From contig NGBS01000671.1 of NCBI GenBank assembly GCA_002245135.1, positions 1-28,658 of the forward strand: a stretch of DNA of 28,658 nt, given 5' to 3'. Of this stretch, positions 1-9,977 are shown piece after piece. The position numbers and the translations under genes are program-made. The notes beneath the pieces were generated by a model. It saw only the letters and a list, made by a program, of their open reading frames with translations. It had not been told where the DNA came from and ran no database searches. Each line of letters begins with the position of its first letter. Positions within the stretch are counted from its first letter, which is position 1. This stretch comes from Proteromonas lacertae. Its lineage: Eukaryota; Sar; Bigyra; Opalinata; Proteromonadidae.

Positions 1-911
1 ATAAGTAATAATAGATTAACTGCTTATCACTGTTTAATTCAAAGAAATCGAAATGACAAAGATATTTGTGATATATTGAAATTAATGAAAAGCTGTTGAT
101 AGTGGAACTATATTTTATAGTAATGGAATAGGAATACAATTCTTCACTTATGTGCTGAACGAAATTTATAAAAATTGTATAGAATATTTATTATCATTAA
201 ATTCCCAGAAAGAATAAAAACAAAAGTGGTAAAGTTGCTTTAGATTTATGTAAAGGAGAATGTAAAAAGATATTATTAGAATCATGGAATAAAGAGAATG
301 AAATATTAAAAGATGATGATAGTAATATAGTTGAAGGTTTAGAGAATGATAATTCAAATTTAATAAATACAAAAAAAAGTAACAATAAAAAGAATCAAAA
401 GAAGAAATCATCTCATAATAGTGGTAAGAGTAATGATAAAACAGTAGAACCAATACAGAAGCAATCACTTCCTCATACTCCTGCAATATCAAATCCTCAA
501 CCACCACCATTAACATTAACAAAGACAAAATCGATAAAACAATTTCCTAAGTCTCCATCTGTTGTTATTCAACCTGAAATGATAAAAATGAATGATAATA
601 ATAATAATAAAAAAAAATGACATCGAAGGTAATAATAATATAGATGAACTAATTAGTAAATTAATGGAAGAGAATATTCAAACTGTTCAATATTAGATAT
701 TCAGTATAAACATATATTTGGAAAAGATATTAATGAGTTGAGTATTAGTCAACTGGAGTCTTTGGAGTCTTTTCATTTGCAGGTATATTAATTATAATCA
801 TTCTAATTTTTTAATAAACTAGATGTTAAAGAATGTAAAGAACATAAATCCATGATTTTAGTAGAAAGAACAAGAGAAGAGGAAGAAGAGAACATACTTA
901 GACAGAATTAA
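1..911 (+). pseudogene. Ankyrin-repeat protein, 3' part, frame broken
   Basis: The window opens inside a coding region. Around 141-215 a canonical ankyrin repeat can be read (GNTILHLCAERN, then CIEYLLSLN), followed by a long K/N/S/P-rich tail from about 220 to 620 and an acidic coiled-coil-like end (VERTREEEEENILRQN) stopping at 909-911. A likely intron of 40 nt lies at about 783-822 (GTATATT...ACTAG). The reading frame changes at least five times: near 102, 133, 172, 217 and 850. Most of these lie next to A or T runs, so this is either a decaying gene or poorly polished sequence. The 5' end is outside the window. The repeat type is clear; the function is not identifiable. Confidence 0.6.
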
Positions 912-1114
912 TTGATCGTTTATTAAACCAGTGATAATTAAGATATTTAATGTTTCATTAAATAATAGATTTTTATTGTTTTTATCATGTTTTATGGTAT
1001 TACATAGAAAAATCTTTCAAAAAATTCTTAAAAGCACGATCTGAGTCAAGTATACAAATCCCTATTTGCATTATAGATATTAATTTTTGTACAATCAAAA
1101 ATTTAATATTTAAA

Positions 1115-3083
1115 ATGGGTTGTGCTGAAAGCACTCCACAATTAGTTGATATACCTCCGGTGAGGATGCCGAAGCAAATGAAGCCGCAGAAGTAATAGAT
1201 GATGTTCAAGAAGCAGCTGAGCTTCTAAATCCATCAAATGCTCTTTCTTCACAAGTGGAAGTATGTTCTTGTTACTATATATTTACAGTTAATTATATCG
1301 TGCGCGAATTTAATTGAGTTAGATCAGGATTCAAAATCTGACCCATTTGTAGTGTTTTATGAAAAGAAGTTGGATGGTTGGGTTGAAATTGGCAGAACAG
1401 AAGTATTGATCGATAATACAAAGTATTAATATTGTTTTATAAATTAGTCCTCAATTTACTCATCATTTCCCATTCACTTATCGTTTTGAAGAAAATCAAA
1501 TTATAAAATTTGATGTATTTGATGCAGATGGAGTTGTTAGTGATTCTACACACATATCTTTTTAGGTTAACTAAATTGACCATTTAATTCCTTAATTGGT
1601 ATAATTAGATTTAGCAAAGCAAGATTTTATAGGTTCTTGCTAATGTAATAGCTTCAAGATGTTGTCAAGTGACCATGCCATTGGTTAAAGGAAAGGATAG
1701 TAAAAGAGGATTAATCAACATAAAAGCTGAAGAAATGTCCAATCAAAAATGCAGTTGTAGAACTTCAATTTACATTAAGAGATTGTACTTTGAAAGATGG
1801 ATTTTATTACTTTATCCAAGTATTTAGATATAGTAAAATGGGGGATGATGCATGCTACAGAACTGAAGTAGTAAAGAAAGAAGATAATAATTTAGAATTC
1901 AGTGATTTTACAATTAATATTCAACCATTATGTAATGGAGATAATGTATATATATTATATATATAATCATTTTTTTATATAATAGTTTCGACCTTTGAAC
2001 TTTCGAATAATGAGATGGGGTAAGAATGGAGCACATGTTATATCAGCTATCTGTCAAGTATTATATTTACATATAATCCAATTAATAGACATGTTTGAAT
2101 GATATGCAAAACAATTCACCCTTAATACCATTAAAGAATAAAGAGAATAGCACTGTTGGATATTTAAAGATAGAAAAATGCAATGTTGTTCCTAAACCAA
2201 CATTCTTAGAGTATATTCGTGGAGGATGTGAAATGAACTTTATGGTAGCAATAGACTTTGCTGCTACAAATGGAGATCCATCACAACCAACATCACTCCA
2301 TTACATTGATCCAGAAGGTACTTTAAATCAATATGAAAGAGCAATTTATTCTGTAGGAAGTGTTTTAGAGTTCTATGATAATGATAGGTTATTCCCAGTG
2401 TATGGATTTGGTGGTGTAGTTGATGGTAAACCTAATCACTGTTTCCCATTGAATTTCAATAATAATAATCCAGAAGTGGAAGGAACTGCAGGAATATTGA
2501 GTATATATAGAGAGTCAATAACTAAAATTGGTTTATACAGTCAGTCGTTATTCTCAAGAATTGTTGGTGAAGCTTCAAAGTATAATATTATAATATTATA
2601 ATCTATTCTATTTATTAGGTTAGCAAAGACTTATAAACCAGGTGAGAAGTATTTAGTCTTATTAATAATAACAGATGGTGTAATCAATGATATGGGAGTA
2701 ACAGTTAGCAAGATTATAAGTGCAAGTAGTTTACCAATGTCTATATTAATAGTTGGAGTTGGAGAAGCTGATTTTAGTAATATGGAACAGTTAGATGGTG
2801 ATAAAAATCCACTTGTTAGTGAAAGTGGTGAAAAACCAGCAAGACCAGATATTGTTCAATTTGTACCAATGAAAGACTTCATAGATAAAGATCCATTAGC
2901 GTTAACAAAGGCTTTATTGGAAGAATTACCATCTCAATTTCTACAATATATGAAATTACATAACATTAGTCCTAGTCCTCGTATAGTTATTATTATTATT
3001 ATTATTTATTATGAATAGCACCAGTAATACCTCCACCACCAGCTAATTACATTGGAGAAACTGTACCTCCACCAGGAAATTAA
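1115..3083 (+). CDS. Copine (two C2 domains plus vWA), first half frame-broken
   Basis: Copines are Ca2+-dependent phospholipid-binding proteins that move to membranes. The start MGCAES is a typical N-myristoylation/palmitoylation end, as in plant BONZAI copines. C2A follows (SDPFVVFYEKK...VEIGRTEV, then PQFTHHFPFTYRFEE), then C2B (YRTEVV), then the vWA/copine domain (FMVAIDFAATNGDPSQPTSL, YGFGG, TDGVINDMG, ILIVGVGEADFS, DIVQFVPM) and a proline-rich end. Introns: 1261-1288, 1423-1447, 1946-1985, 2058-2088, 2580-2618 and 2981-3018. Frame problems lie near 1160, around the ambiguous intron at 1554-1608, near 1637 and near 1747. From 1750 to the TAA at 3081-3083 the gene reads cleanly through four introns. 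It is therefore a recent pseudogene or a real gene with sequence errors; the family call is firm. Confidence 0.85.
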
Positions 3084-3267
3084 GTTTATATTCATGAATA
3101 TATAAATCTAATACAATTATCTACAATATTTTTAAAATTTAAAGCGTTTTAATTACTTTCATTGAGTTACATTATAGTTTTTGTTATATTTTAATGTTTT
3201 ATTATGAAATAAAAATAATTTAATCAATTTAAACAAAAAGTATTCTAATAAAAAAATAAAGAATAAA

Positions 3268-3758
3268 TTATTTCTTTCCTTTCTTTCCTTTCTTTTTTGA
3301 TGCTTTTGTCTCATTATCATTTGAAGCTTGTTTTACAACTGCTCTACATGTTGGCATGATTTTACCTATTTCTCGCAGAAGTTTGATTTCTAAAACATCA
3401 ATAAATCAAGAAATACTATTGGTTACATCTGGAATTTTTGGTTGATTTTCATCATTTAGTATGTTTACTGCAATACGACCAGGATTACCAAAATCTTGAG
3501 GATGAGTTTTATTCTAACAGCAAAATAAATTACACAATTAATACTTGTAAAACATAACTCAATCCCAGTTTTTCACATGCATTTTTTACATCACCAATAT
3601 TTGGTTTCTCACCTAATCATTATGATAATAGCTGAGAAATATATACAACACAATGCTTTTGGTAATCTTCTTCCATAATTCAAACTTCTTTCAACATTGA
3701 AATATATTGGATAAATCATTAAGTACCTATGATCTCCTGATATATCAGATTCAGCCAT
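3268..3758 (-). CDS. SRP19: Signal recognition particle 19 kDa protein
   Basis: SRP19 binds SRP RNA helices 6 and 8 and prepares the RNA for SRP54, so it serves co-translational targeting to the ER. Spliced on the minus strand the gene gives 131 aa (human about 144). The family pattern is visible: RYLMIYPIYFN (compare WVCIYPAYLN), GRRLPKALCEKPN, a C-x-x-LGL segment, then PGRIAVN and LREIGKIMPT, ending in a lysine/glycine tail (KKKGKKGKK) like other SRP19 proteins. Introns on plus coordinates: 3613-3649 (37 nt, starting GTTGTAT rather than GTAT), 3514-3544 and 3390-3416 (27 nt). Each is needed to keep the frame. It converges with the copine gene, 184 bp apart, and diverges from the next gene with 92 bp between start codons. 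Confidence 0.88.
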
Positions 3759-3850
3759 TTTTAAAAATTAAAATGAAAAAAGCTTGTTAATAGTTTGATT
3801 TAGTGAAAGATATAATTTATTTTTTTGTGTTATATAAGAAGTAGATCAAG
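3759..3850. promoter_or_regulatory. Bidirectional intergenic region, SRP19 / DUF1765-like gene
   Basis: Only 92 bp separate the two divergent start codons, so promoter elements and both 5' UTRs must fit here. The stretch is T/A-rich, with a T run near 3821-3826. No named motif is recognised; this is a position-based inference. Confidence 0.4.
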
Positions 3851-6515
3851 ATGCCGTTGAAGAAATGGAATAACAAACTGTTTAAGAACATTAGTTTAAT
3901 AGCATCAAAGGAAGGTGTTCCTAAGAAAAAACTTGAAACGTTAAACAGCATCCAGCAATACATTGTTTGTCATGAATTATGTATATAGACTGAGCTTATG
4001 TTTTTAGTATATTCGAATGATCAAGAACTACAAACGGCACAACGTTGTTATATAAATCTGTGGGGTTACCTATTAGATACCGTTTCATATGTATATTTAC
4101 TATTTTTTTATACATTATTCCAGATTACAAGCGAATACAGAGCATTATTTTTTAGGTGTATATTTGGATTGTTGAATAGAAAAGAGTTCCACATTGAAAG
4201 AAATGGTTTTCCCGTCGGAACACCTACACCATATGATAAATCAGAACCAGGATATGATATACTATGTGATTTCAAAGAGAAAGTAATACAAACATGGAAT
4301 TTTTGTAATTTATTAGTAAAAAGACTGCAATCTCATTGGTTGAAGAATTATTCTGTGCTCAAATAGCATCCTGTTGTTACTTTATATTATCACCCATTAA
4401 ACTAATGTTTATTCAATCATTGTCAGAATTAACTCCACCAATCACAAATGAGAATAAAGATACCTTATGTCCAGATTGTAGGTTAATTGATACTCCCTAT
4501 GGATTTAAAATAACTAATGATGAAACGAATATATTTTTTATAGAACATGATATTGATAAGACTCAATTTTGTCCACTTACTGACATGTGTAAGGAAGTGG
4601 AAGATATGTATTTATCAGTTAGGAATAACAGTAAATATCTTGAAAATGTAACGAAGTTTATGAATGATAATCCTTCTTTGTATAACTGGGATCAGATACA
4701 TTCACCACACAAGCCTGATTTGAAAAATATAAATGAATGGAAATCTATCATCTCAGACAAATCACATTTCCTATTTCATTTTGTTAGACTTGTTATTGAT
4801 CATATTGAAATTCATTGTTTACCACCTTCTCTTGTTATTTCATCTCCTACACATTCTCCTGTTTTAAGAGCTTCACTTTCATCAATTACTAATTCAAATA
4901 CAGTTTCATCCCCTTCTCATAGTAATACTTTTAATTTTAATAATACAATATCAACATCAACAAATAGCAAAGATAATAATATCCAGTGGTGTTTTATACC
5001 AAATTATTTCTTAATTCTAAGGTCAATTTTGCCTGCAATTCAAGAAGCAATATTAGGAAATTTTTCAATAGGATTTAAGTATAATACAATTATCTCTACA
5101 AATTCACATTTAACTGCGACAAGATGTGCTTTATCGTTATTGAATAATCATTCATTATTGAATTTATTAATGAAGATTACATTTGAACCTTGTTGTATAT
5201 TTAGCACATCAGATATTGAAATATGTATATATATATTATATTATATTATGTATAGCTATGCATTATATGGAAATATGGTTTGATAAAATACGAAATAAAG
5301 AGACTTTTAGTGATGAAAGTGATTCAGCATTATATGAAGGAGGAAATGATGATGATAATAATGACAATGATAAGAAAAAAGATAAAAATAATTCAATATC
5401 ATTGATTAAACTAATACAAATGATTAATAGTAGTGCTAATGGATTTCCATTCACAGAAACTGTGGTAAATGGTAATATTTATTCACGGTGTTTTACTATT
5501 GAAGATTCAACAATGTGGTTAGAATCTATGGGAATAGTATCAACACCTGAAGAAGCCATAGCAATAATAAATGAATTAATTCAATCTGAATATGTAGAAA
5601 AACGTATATTTATTTTTATATATTTTATTATTTTATTTAATTATATATATAGTGGAAAGTACTGAAGATCCAGGAATAATATATTATAATATTCCAAAGA
5701 CAGTAACATTGGAAGGAAATCAGCATGAATTCAAATACAAAGAAGGTGGTCATTATTCCTTACCAGATAATTTCAATTATGATTATTATTTCAATATACT
5801 CAGTATGCTGTTAGATCAAGATCATTTCCAAGTAACTTTAAGAGTATTGAGCTTTATATACAACTCAATGGATCTATTTCATGGAGAAAAGAGAGTTAAA
5901 TTAATTGTAGAAGTCTTACTTGGCAAACATTTCTTTAAACTATTCACACATTGGTATTTTTTAGTTCGACAATTCTTTATCACTCTTTTAGTATATAAAG
6001 TGTTTAGAACTAAAAGAACACTTTTGCCTTGTCTAACTCCAGAACAAATCCAAGATCTGAGTGGTATAGAAACAGAAGAAACACCAGAAGCAATGTATTT
6101 AGAAAGACAAGGATTAAGACCAAGATTTCATTCAATTTCAGATTTACAAACTAAACAAGAAAGTACTTTATCTAAAATAGCTTATAATTTATCATCTGCT
6201 ATTTCTAGTATTGCTAGAAGAAGAACTAAATCTATAAGTAATGTGTTTGAAACTTCAATGGAATATGAATCTCAAGCATTAGATTTGGTAATTGCAAGTA
6301 AACTTGATTCTTTTATACAGTTAATCTGTTCGCAAATATCTAATCCTGATGATAAATTTGATTGTTATACTGAAGATAAACAAGTGTATGCTGAAGCTGG
6401 AATGAAGGAATATTTGGAATCTTTGAATTTGTATTATAAAGAAGTAAAAAAGGTTGGTCCGAATGAACAAGTTCCTGCTCCAAATCTTGATTTCAAAGTT
6501 ACCTCCACTGAGTAG
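3851..6515 (+). CDS. Large protein resembling the DUF1765 family
   Basis: The spliced protein is about 850 aa and starts MPLKKWNNKLFKN. The best landmark is in the C-terminal third (5800-6010): an MLLDQDHFQVTLRVLSFIY segment, then GEKRVKLIVEVLLG and HFFKLFTHWYFLVRQFF. This resembles my memory of DUF1765 proteins of fungi and amoebae, whose role is unknown. A middle segment has CPDCRLIDTPYG, perhaps a metal-binding knuckle, followed by S/T/N-rich low complexity (about 4850-4980). An acidic D/N/K stretch (5345-5390) follows later. Introns: 3981-4007, 5225-5255 and 5604-5652; 4091-4123 (33 nt, in frame, ending CAG) could also be spliced out. The frame shifts once near 4306-4320 beside a T run. 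Stop TAG at 6513-6515. The gene is certain; the family is moderately likely. Confidence 0.6.
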
Positions 6516-6686
6516 ATTATTTTGATACAATTCTTAATTATTTGTTTTATGTATATCTGTTGTGTAGTGATTATTATTTTGGATTGATTGCGTACATTTT
6601 TAAAGTCTAAAACCCTTTTGTTATTGTGTGAGAACAAAAAGAAAATTTTGAAGTTTATCTAAAGAGATTCTGACTTTATATTCAGT

Positions 6687-6758
6687 GCGGGGATAACTCA
6701 GTGGTAGAGTGTTCGATTGCAGATCGAGATGTCCCCGGTTCAATCCCGGGTCTTCGCT
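6687..6758 (+). tRNA. tRNA-Cys(GCA)
   Basis: A 72-nt cloverleaf folds by eye. The acceptor is GCGGGGA against TCTTCGC (two G-U pairs), the D stem ACTC/GAGT, the anticodon stem TTCGA/TCGAG with loop TTGCAGA (anticodon GCA), and the T arm CCGGG closing loop TTCAATC. The discriminator base is T and no 3' CCA is encoded. The internal A box (TAACTCAGTGGTAGAGTG) and B box (GGTTCAATCC) are intact. There is no intron. It lies between the DUF1765-like gene and the convergent PP2A gene. Confidence 0.96.
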
Positions 6759-6760
6759 TA

Positions 6761-6778
6761 TTTTTTTCTTTTTTTTTT
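6761..6778 (+). terminator. RNA polymerase III T-run terminator
   Basis: Two T runs (7 and 10 T, split by one C) begin three bases after the tRNA-Cys end, as expected for Pol III termination. Confidence 0.8.
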
Positions 6779-6872
6779 CAGTATTTTATAATATATATTT
6801 TTTATTCTTATAATTACAAACAATCATTTAAAGAAACAGTAATCTATATATTCAGTTAAAAATTAATTATTT

Positions 6873-8651
6873 TTATAAATCATCTTCATTCCAATCATTT
6901 TCTTCATCAGGTTCTAACAATTCTTGATACTTCGTTCTACTATATCTAGACCATGCAGTCAGTCCATCTTCATTCTGCTGTTTCGCTAAGAAAGGATTCG
7001 ATTCTTCAAAATCCAAAAACTTATTCACATCAAACAACATATCAAAACTAACACCACATTGATGTATAACATCAGGTTTAAGAAAATCTTTCAAATAAAA
7101 CGTATCATCTTGTTTATGCAACAAATCACACATTTGACACAACACATCTTCCACCAAGATAGCTTGTTGTCCCAAGCTTTCCAATCTTCGTAGCTGTTCT
7201 TTGTAAAACTCAGCAACTTCATGTGCTCTTATTACACCATCTCCATCTAAATCAACACATCTGAACCAATAACCTATACTTTGAGGATTTGTTTTATCTT
7301 CACAAGATAATATAAAATCTACAAATAATATATATAAATATAAATATATATATATATACATGTAAAATCAGCATAATTCATTTTATTAGGAATATCACTC
7401 ATTAATCTATGGCCTAAGCCTTTAAATATTCTTTCTAATATTGTATTAGTTAATGAATAATTATCAAATGGAATAACATCATTCAGGGAGAGATAACCAT
7501 CATGATCAGCATCCAATTGGTAAAATGAACAAAAAATAACATAGAAATCTTCATACGAAAAATAATCAGATGACTATATATATATAAACAAATAACAATT
7601 ATATATATATATATATATACATTATTAATATCTTCTTCTTTATCAAGTTGTTTGCTTACTTCATAGAATGTACTAGAAGTGAATTCTTTTAAAGATATTT
7701 TCCTATTTAAATGTGTATTTACTACATAAAATATTCTATTGATTATTGTCTCTGCATATTTATCAACAAAATTACTATACGTTTCTAGAAAATCTAAACT
7801 TGGATGAGTATTTATTAAGGCTAATTAATATATAATATAATATAATATTTATTATATATACTTGATATTATTCCTTGAAAATCGTCAGGAATTAAATAAT
7901 CTCTATTTGATGGACATAACTATACAATAATATTAATAATAATAATAATATACCAATCTAAAATATCGTTCTTCTGGTTTATAAGGAAGCATTTCCTTTT
8001 GCCAATACTTCAACATATCATCAACAGTAATAATTGTATTGTCATCTATTGTTTCCGGTTGTTTATGTTTGGTTATCATTAATATTTTATTAAATAATTG
8101 ATTATAACAGAATGAAGGTAATCCACACAGTTCTGATGTTGCATTTTTAAATTCAATTCTATTTATTCCCTTTTCATGTTTTTTGAAGTATTCTTTTATT
8201 GTTTTTTGATCTTGAGGCCAATTTACAGTTGGATCCTCTGGAATATAGAATCTTGGAATTGTGTATGAATTAAAAGACACAGATATCTATATATTTTATT
8301 GATTTACAATATACTCGAGAGGATGAACGTACAGAAAATCGATGACTTTTTCTAAATGATGGAGATATAACCATAGAAAAGTCTCCTGATTTTCTTGTTG
8401 GTAAGTTTGCATACTTCCTGAACATTATAACAAAAAAAAATTAAATACATTTTGGAATGTGGAATATCCATAAATTTCGCCATTTGCAAAGGTTCTGAAT
8501 TTTTCACTTCATTAAATAAAGTATCAAGCTAAAAAATAAAGAATTGAAATACAATGTTTTGAGTAGAGGGTAGTGATAGCCATACAGCAAATAGTTGCTG
8601 AATTTTAGAGTTGGATACACTGCCTATACTCGAATGAAGTGTTTTAGGCAT
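6873..8651 (-). CDS. PP2A B'' (PR72-type) regulatory subunit with EF hands
   Basis: B'' subunits direct the PP2A catalytic/scaffold core to substrates and bind Ca2+. Spliced, this gene gives 510 aa with no frame problem. Family landmarks in order: IPRFYIPED, CGLPSFCYNQLFNKI, a W-x-K-E-M helix, the NRIFYVVN segment, DYFSYEDFYVIFCSFYQLD, EF-hand loop 1 (DADHDGYLSLND), ILERIF, MNYADFTYFILSCEDKTNP, YWFRCVDLDGDGV with EF-hand loop 2 (DLDGDGVIRAHE, fully canonical), EFYKEQLRRLESLG and LCQMCDLL, then an acidic end. Introns: 8529-8552 (24 nt, shortest in the window), 8418-8448, 8287-8314, 7920-7953, 7821-7861, 7574-7620 and 7319-7359. The N-terminal start at 8651 is the first ATG that keeps the frame. 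Confidence 0.93.
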
Positions 8652-9000
8652 TTTTAAAATTTTTGGTTCGTTGAACAAGCCAAGCCATTTCAAATTGAAA
8701 TTATGAAATACTCATTACACAGATGGTCTGTGAAGTATATATAAACATATTTACTAATATAAACTCATGGAGAATAAGAAGAGTTCAAAAGAAGAATTAA
8801 CTTTATGACTCGATACAATCTCCACATATTAACTCTTGCTGATTTTTATTTTGATTAATATAGAATAATATTATTCTTAAAAAACAGTTGATTATACATT
8901 TTTATATCTAATAGGTCAGAATAGAGCATATATGGTTGTGGTAGTTGAAAATAGTGTATTGTGAATAGAAATAACAAGAAGAACGTCAAATGAAGTGATA
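8652..9000. other. Non-coding stretch upstream of PP2A B''
   Basis: Holds the 5' flank of the PP2A B'' gene and AT-rich sequence with stops in all frames. It may contain further unrecognisable parts of the Argonaute remnant that follows. I see no RNA gene, repeat or intact reading frame here. Confidence 0.4.
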
Positions 9001-9436
9001 TAATGATTATATAAGAATAGAAAAAGAATAGTACTGGTAGTAGTACTGTAATGTTATACATGGAGTATTAAGTCAAGTATTAATATCCAAAGCCATAAAT
9101 TACTGTACTAAATTTCCAGAAAAAAGATGTTTAACAATAATAGAGATTTAACATTAATTTATTTAGTACAAAAGATTCTACTAATCAAATCAAAATAGTT
9201 TTCAAGGAACAGTACATCCTGCTTGTTACACTGTTTTATATGAAGATAAGCATTTGAATGAGAATGAGTTGAGTTTATTAATCTATTGGGAATGTTATTT
9301 GTTCAATCGATGTAAAAAATGTATATCTGTTCCTCCCTGTGTGAAATATGCTGATTTATGTGCTTATGGTTATCATAGAGAACACTTTATAACATTTTAT
9401 ATTCTTATATCATTATCATATTCAAATGTTAATTAA
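9001..9436 (+). pseudogene. Argonaute/Piwi domain remnant (C-terminal end)
   Basis: From about 9191 to 9406 one frame reads QGTVHPACYTVLYED, then an LLIYWECYLFNRC helix and ISVPPCVKYADLCAYGYHRE. This matches the C-terminal end of PIWI domains (GT-x-x-P-x-x-Y-x-V-x-x-D, then the L-C-y-x-y-x-R region, then v-P-x-x-YA-x-L). Upstream, 9001-9180 holds scraps in different frames that fit the preceding PIWI strands (NYCTKFPEKRCLTI and LTLIYLVQKI), interrupted by stops. No N-terminal PAZ or MID domain is in the window. The piece cannot be functional alone and looks like a decayed duplicate of a host small-RNA gene. Its end converges with the repeat-protein gene at 9433. Assignment is by motif order only. 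Confidence 0.55.
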
Positions 9437-9867
9437 CTTTGTGTTATGGGGTAAAAATTTCCGTTAAAATACATACCATTACTTGGATATTGACTAATGT
9501 TATTTCCGTATGGATACCAAACAGTTTGTCCATTGATTGGAATTTGTCCATTATTTGGAATTTGTCCATTATTTGGATTTTGTCCATTATTTGGAATTTG
9601 TCCATTATTTGGAATTTGTCCATTATTTGGAATTTGTCCATTATTTGGAATTTGTCCATTATTTGGAGTTTGTCCATTATTTGGATTTTGTCCATTATTT
9701 GGAGTTTGTTCACTATTGCATGGATAATTTATATCTGGATTTGTGTTTGGTATTGGTACAGTGTTCATATTATTGAAATTTCTGGAATTTGGATAAATAG
9801 ATGGTGGGTATACATATTGTTGACAAATAGGAGTATAGCCATATTGATATTGTTGATTGAACTCCAT
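9433..9867 (-). CDS. Low-complexity protein with PNNGQ hexapeptide repeats
   Basis: 144 aa on the minus strand starting MEFNQQYQYGYTP. An in-frame ATG farther up (9918) would add 17 residues, but the Q/Y-rich start fits the composition of the rest better. The N-terminal part is Y/P/N/Q-rich, the middle is ten tandem 6-residue units of the form (I/T/N)PNNGQ, and the end is again Y/N/G/P-rich. No signal peptide or membrane segment is seen. It could be a disordered, phase-separating or matrix-type protein; no family is recognised. It diverges from the kinase-TPR gene with 110 bp between starts. Confidence 0.6.
   Translation of the reverse strand: MEFNQQYQYGYTPICQQYVYPPSIYPNSRNFNNMNTVPIPNTNPDINYPCNSEQTPNNGQNPNNGQTPNNGQIPNNGQIPNNGQIPNNGQIPNNGQNPNNGQIPNNGQIPINGQTVWYPYGNNISQYPSNGMYFNGNFYPITQS
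9526..9705 (-). repeat. 18-bp tandem repeat, ten copies
   Basis: Ten adjacent units, each of the type TTGTCCATTATTTGGAAT on the plus strand with one or two changes, encode the (I/T/N)PNNGQ repeats of the minus-strand gene. The 18-bp period is a multiple of three, so copy-number change keeps the frame. Confidence 0.95.
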
Positions 9868-9977
9868 TTTGATATTATATCTTTTATAACGACAAAATCC
9901 AAGCCAAAAGTCAAGCAAGTAATTTTTTCATTTTAAGCTTAAATTCTCTATCAGTTTGAAATTAAGTAAATAAAAGA
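9868..9977. promoter_or_regulatory. Bidirectional intergenic region, repeat protein / kinase-TPR
   Basis: 110 bp between divergent starts. AT-rich; no specific motif recognised. Confidence 0.35.

Noticed and set aside
170-1650. Programmed +1 frameshifting at TAA codons, as in Euplotes
   Set aside because: Three breaks (near 172, 217 and 1641) do fall at TAA, but others nearby need a lost base or lie away from stops. More than ten genes in the window need no shift at all.
1632-1650. A 19-nt GT-AG intron in copine (GTTCTTGC...AATAG)
   Set aside because: It would restore the frame, but it removes residues that match the conserved LG-x-I-V segment of the C2A domain and is shorter than any other intron here.
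8652-9000. A further RNA gene or second tRNA
   Set aside because: I looked for cloverleaf and B-box patterns on both strands and saw none.
9526-9705. CRISPR-like array
   Set aside because: Units are head to tail with no spacers, the period is 18 bp, and they lie in a eukaryotic coding frame.
9439-9936. Long open frames on the plus strand across the 18-bp repeats (repeated IIWNLS, FGICPL or YLEFVH units)
   Set aside because: Because the 18-bp unit lacks stops in several frames, all frames stay open. Only the minus-strand PNNGQ frame has a sensible start, flanks of similar composition and a stop just past the repeats.
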